From Herbaspirillum seropedicae (GTDB lineage Bacteria > Pseudomonadota > Gammaproteobacteria > Burkholderiales > Burkholderiaceae_D), in assembly GCF_001040945.1 (NCBI RefSeq), contig NZ_CP011930.1, positions 4,769,021 to 4,833,020 of the forward strand: DNA of 64,000 nucleotides, written 5' to 3'. Below, one piece after another: positions 63,898 to 64,000 of the stretch. A program made the translations under genes and the position numbers. Position 1 is the first letter of the stretch; every line of letters begins with the position of its first letter. The notes below the pieces were generated by a model, which saw only the letters and a list, made by a program, of their open reading frames with translations, ran no database searches and was not told the DNA's origin.

Positions 63898-64000
63898 TTA
63901 CTTGTTGACCATGCCAGGCTTGGTCGCCAGCGTGGCAATGGAACCCACCACCAGCATCACCGCCAGCATGTACATGCCGGTGGCGTTATTGTGGGTCAGG
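63898..64000 (-). CDS. C-terminal end of a probable MFS transporter (runs off the right edge)
   Basis: Only 33 codons and the stop are present. The peptide, ending YMLAVMLVVGSIATLATKPG and MVNK, is one hydrophobic helix with a short basic tail, preceded by THNNATGM. This looks like the last transmembrane segment of a major facilitator or similar permease. Its place upstream of hyi suggests a sugar-acid transporter, but the fragment is too short to assign a family firmly. Confidence 0.4.
   Translation of the reverse strand, partial: LTHNNATGMYMLAVMLVVGSIATLATKPGMVNK

Overview
The window reads as ordinary chromosome of a high-G+C betaproteobacterium, most probably Oxalobacteraceae and Herbaspirillum-like. 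This is an inference from gene content and order: mrcA divergent from a pilMNOPQ operon, aroK-aroB-dgt after pilQ, tandem DUF3108 proteins beside queC, a PhaM-type granule protein, and pth/tex. No database search was possible. There is no rRNA, CRISPR array, insertion sequence or prophage; one tRNA gene (Phe, GAA) is present.

Region 1 (1-24.3 kb) is mostly housekeeping. It holds the start of phaM, a branched-chain amino-acid type ABC binding protein, two DUF3108 proteins, queC, a serine hydrolase, mrcA (PBP1A), pilMNOPQ, an in-frame aroK-aroB fusion, dgt, a DUF5610 protein with a hairpin-rich leader, two small tandem four-helix membrane proteins of unknown function, tex, pth, dsbC and a UbiH-family monooxygenase.

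Region 2 (24.4-57.6 kb) starts just after tRNA-Phe and its terminator. It is one uninterrupted plus-strand polysaccharide locus of 26 genes with lower G+C than its flanks. Most junctions are 1-14 nt overlaps, so the locus looks like one long translationally coupled operon. It encodes (a) UDP-GlcNAc to 2,3-diacetamido uronic acid enzymes (TviB, TviC, WbpB, WbpD, WbpE types); (b) a WbpG-HisH-HisF trio expected to turn an acetamido into an acetamidino group; (c) three asparagine-synthase-like amidotransferases; (d) a deacetylase / LpxD-like acyltransferase / unknown protein / KAS III / acyl-carrier-protein cassette suggesting a dedicated acyl group; (e) a Wzx flippase, a candidate Wzy polymerase and four GT-B glycosyltransferases; (f) a three-gene UDP-L-6-deoxy-HexNAc pathway (probably L-QuiNAc or L-FucNAc); and (g) a priming phosphoglycosyl transferase and a WbpM-type dehydratase at the end, followed by a strong terminator. 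The long leader carries an ops-like GCGGTAGCCTG element, which would fit RfaH-type antitermination. The product is predicted to be a Wzx/Wzy-dependent O-antigen or exopolysaccharide rich in amidated or amidinated uronic acids with a fatty or hydroxy-acyl decoration.

Region 3 (57.6-64 kb) returns to high-G+C chromosome. It holds a MotA/TolQ-like plus OmpA-like pair whose transmembrane aspartate is replaced by asparagine, mqo with an N-terminal signal sequence, an orphan cheD, a decayed toxin-antitoxin locus (truncated RelE-family toxin, intact antitoxin with a histone-H1-like tail, palindromic operator), a hydroxypyruvate-isomerase-family gene, and the end of a probable MFS transporter gene.

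The best candidates for undescribed biology are the acyl cassette at 37.3-40.7 kb, the HisF paralogue lacking Asp11, the Asp-to-Asn MotA/OmpA pair, and the tandem four-helix proteins at 17.6-18.6 kb.
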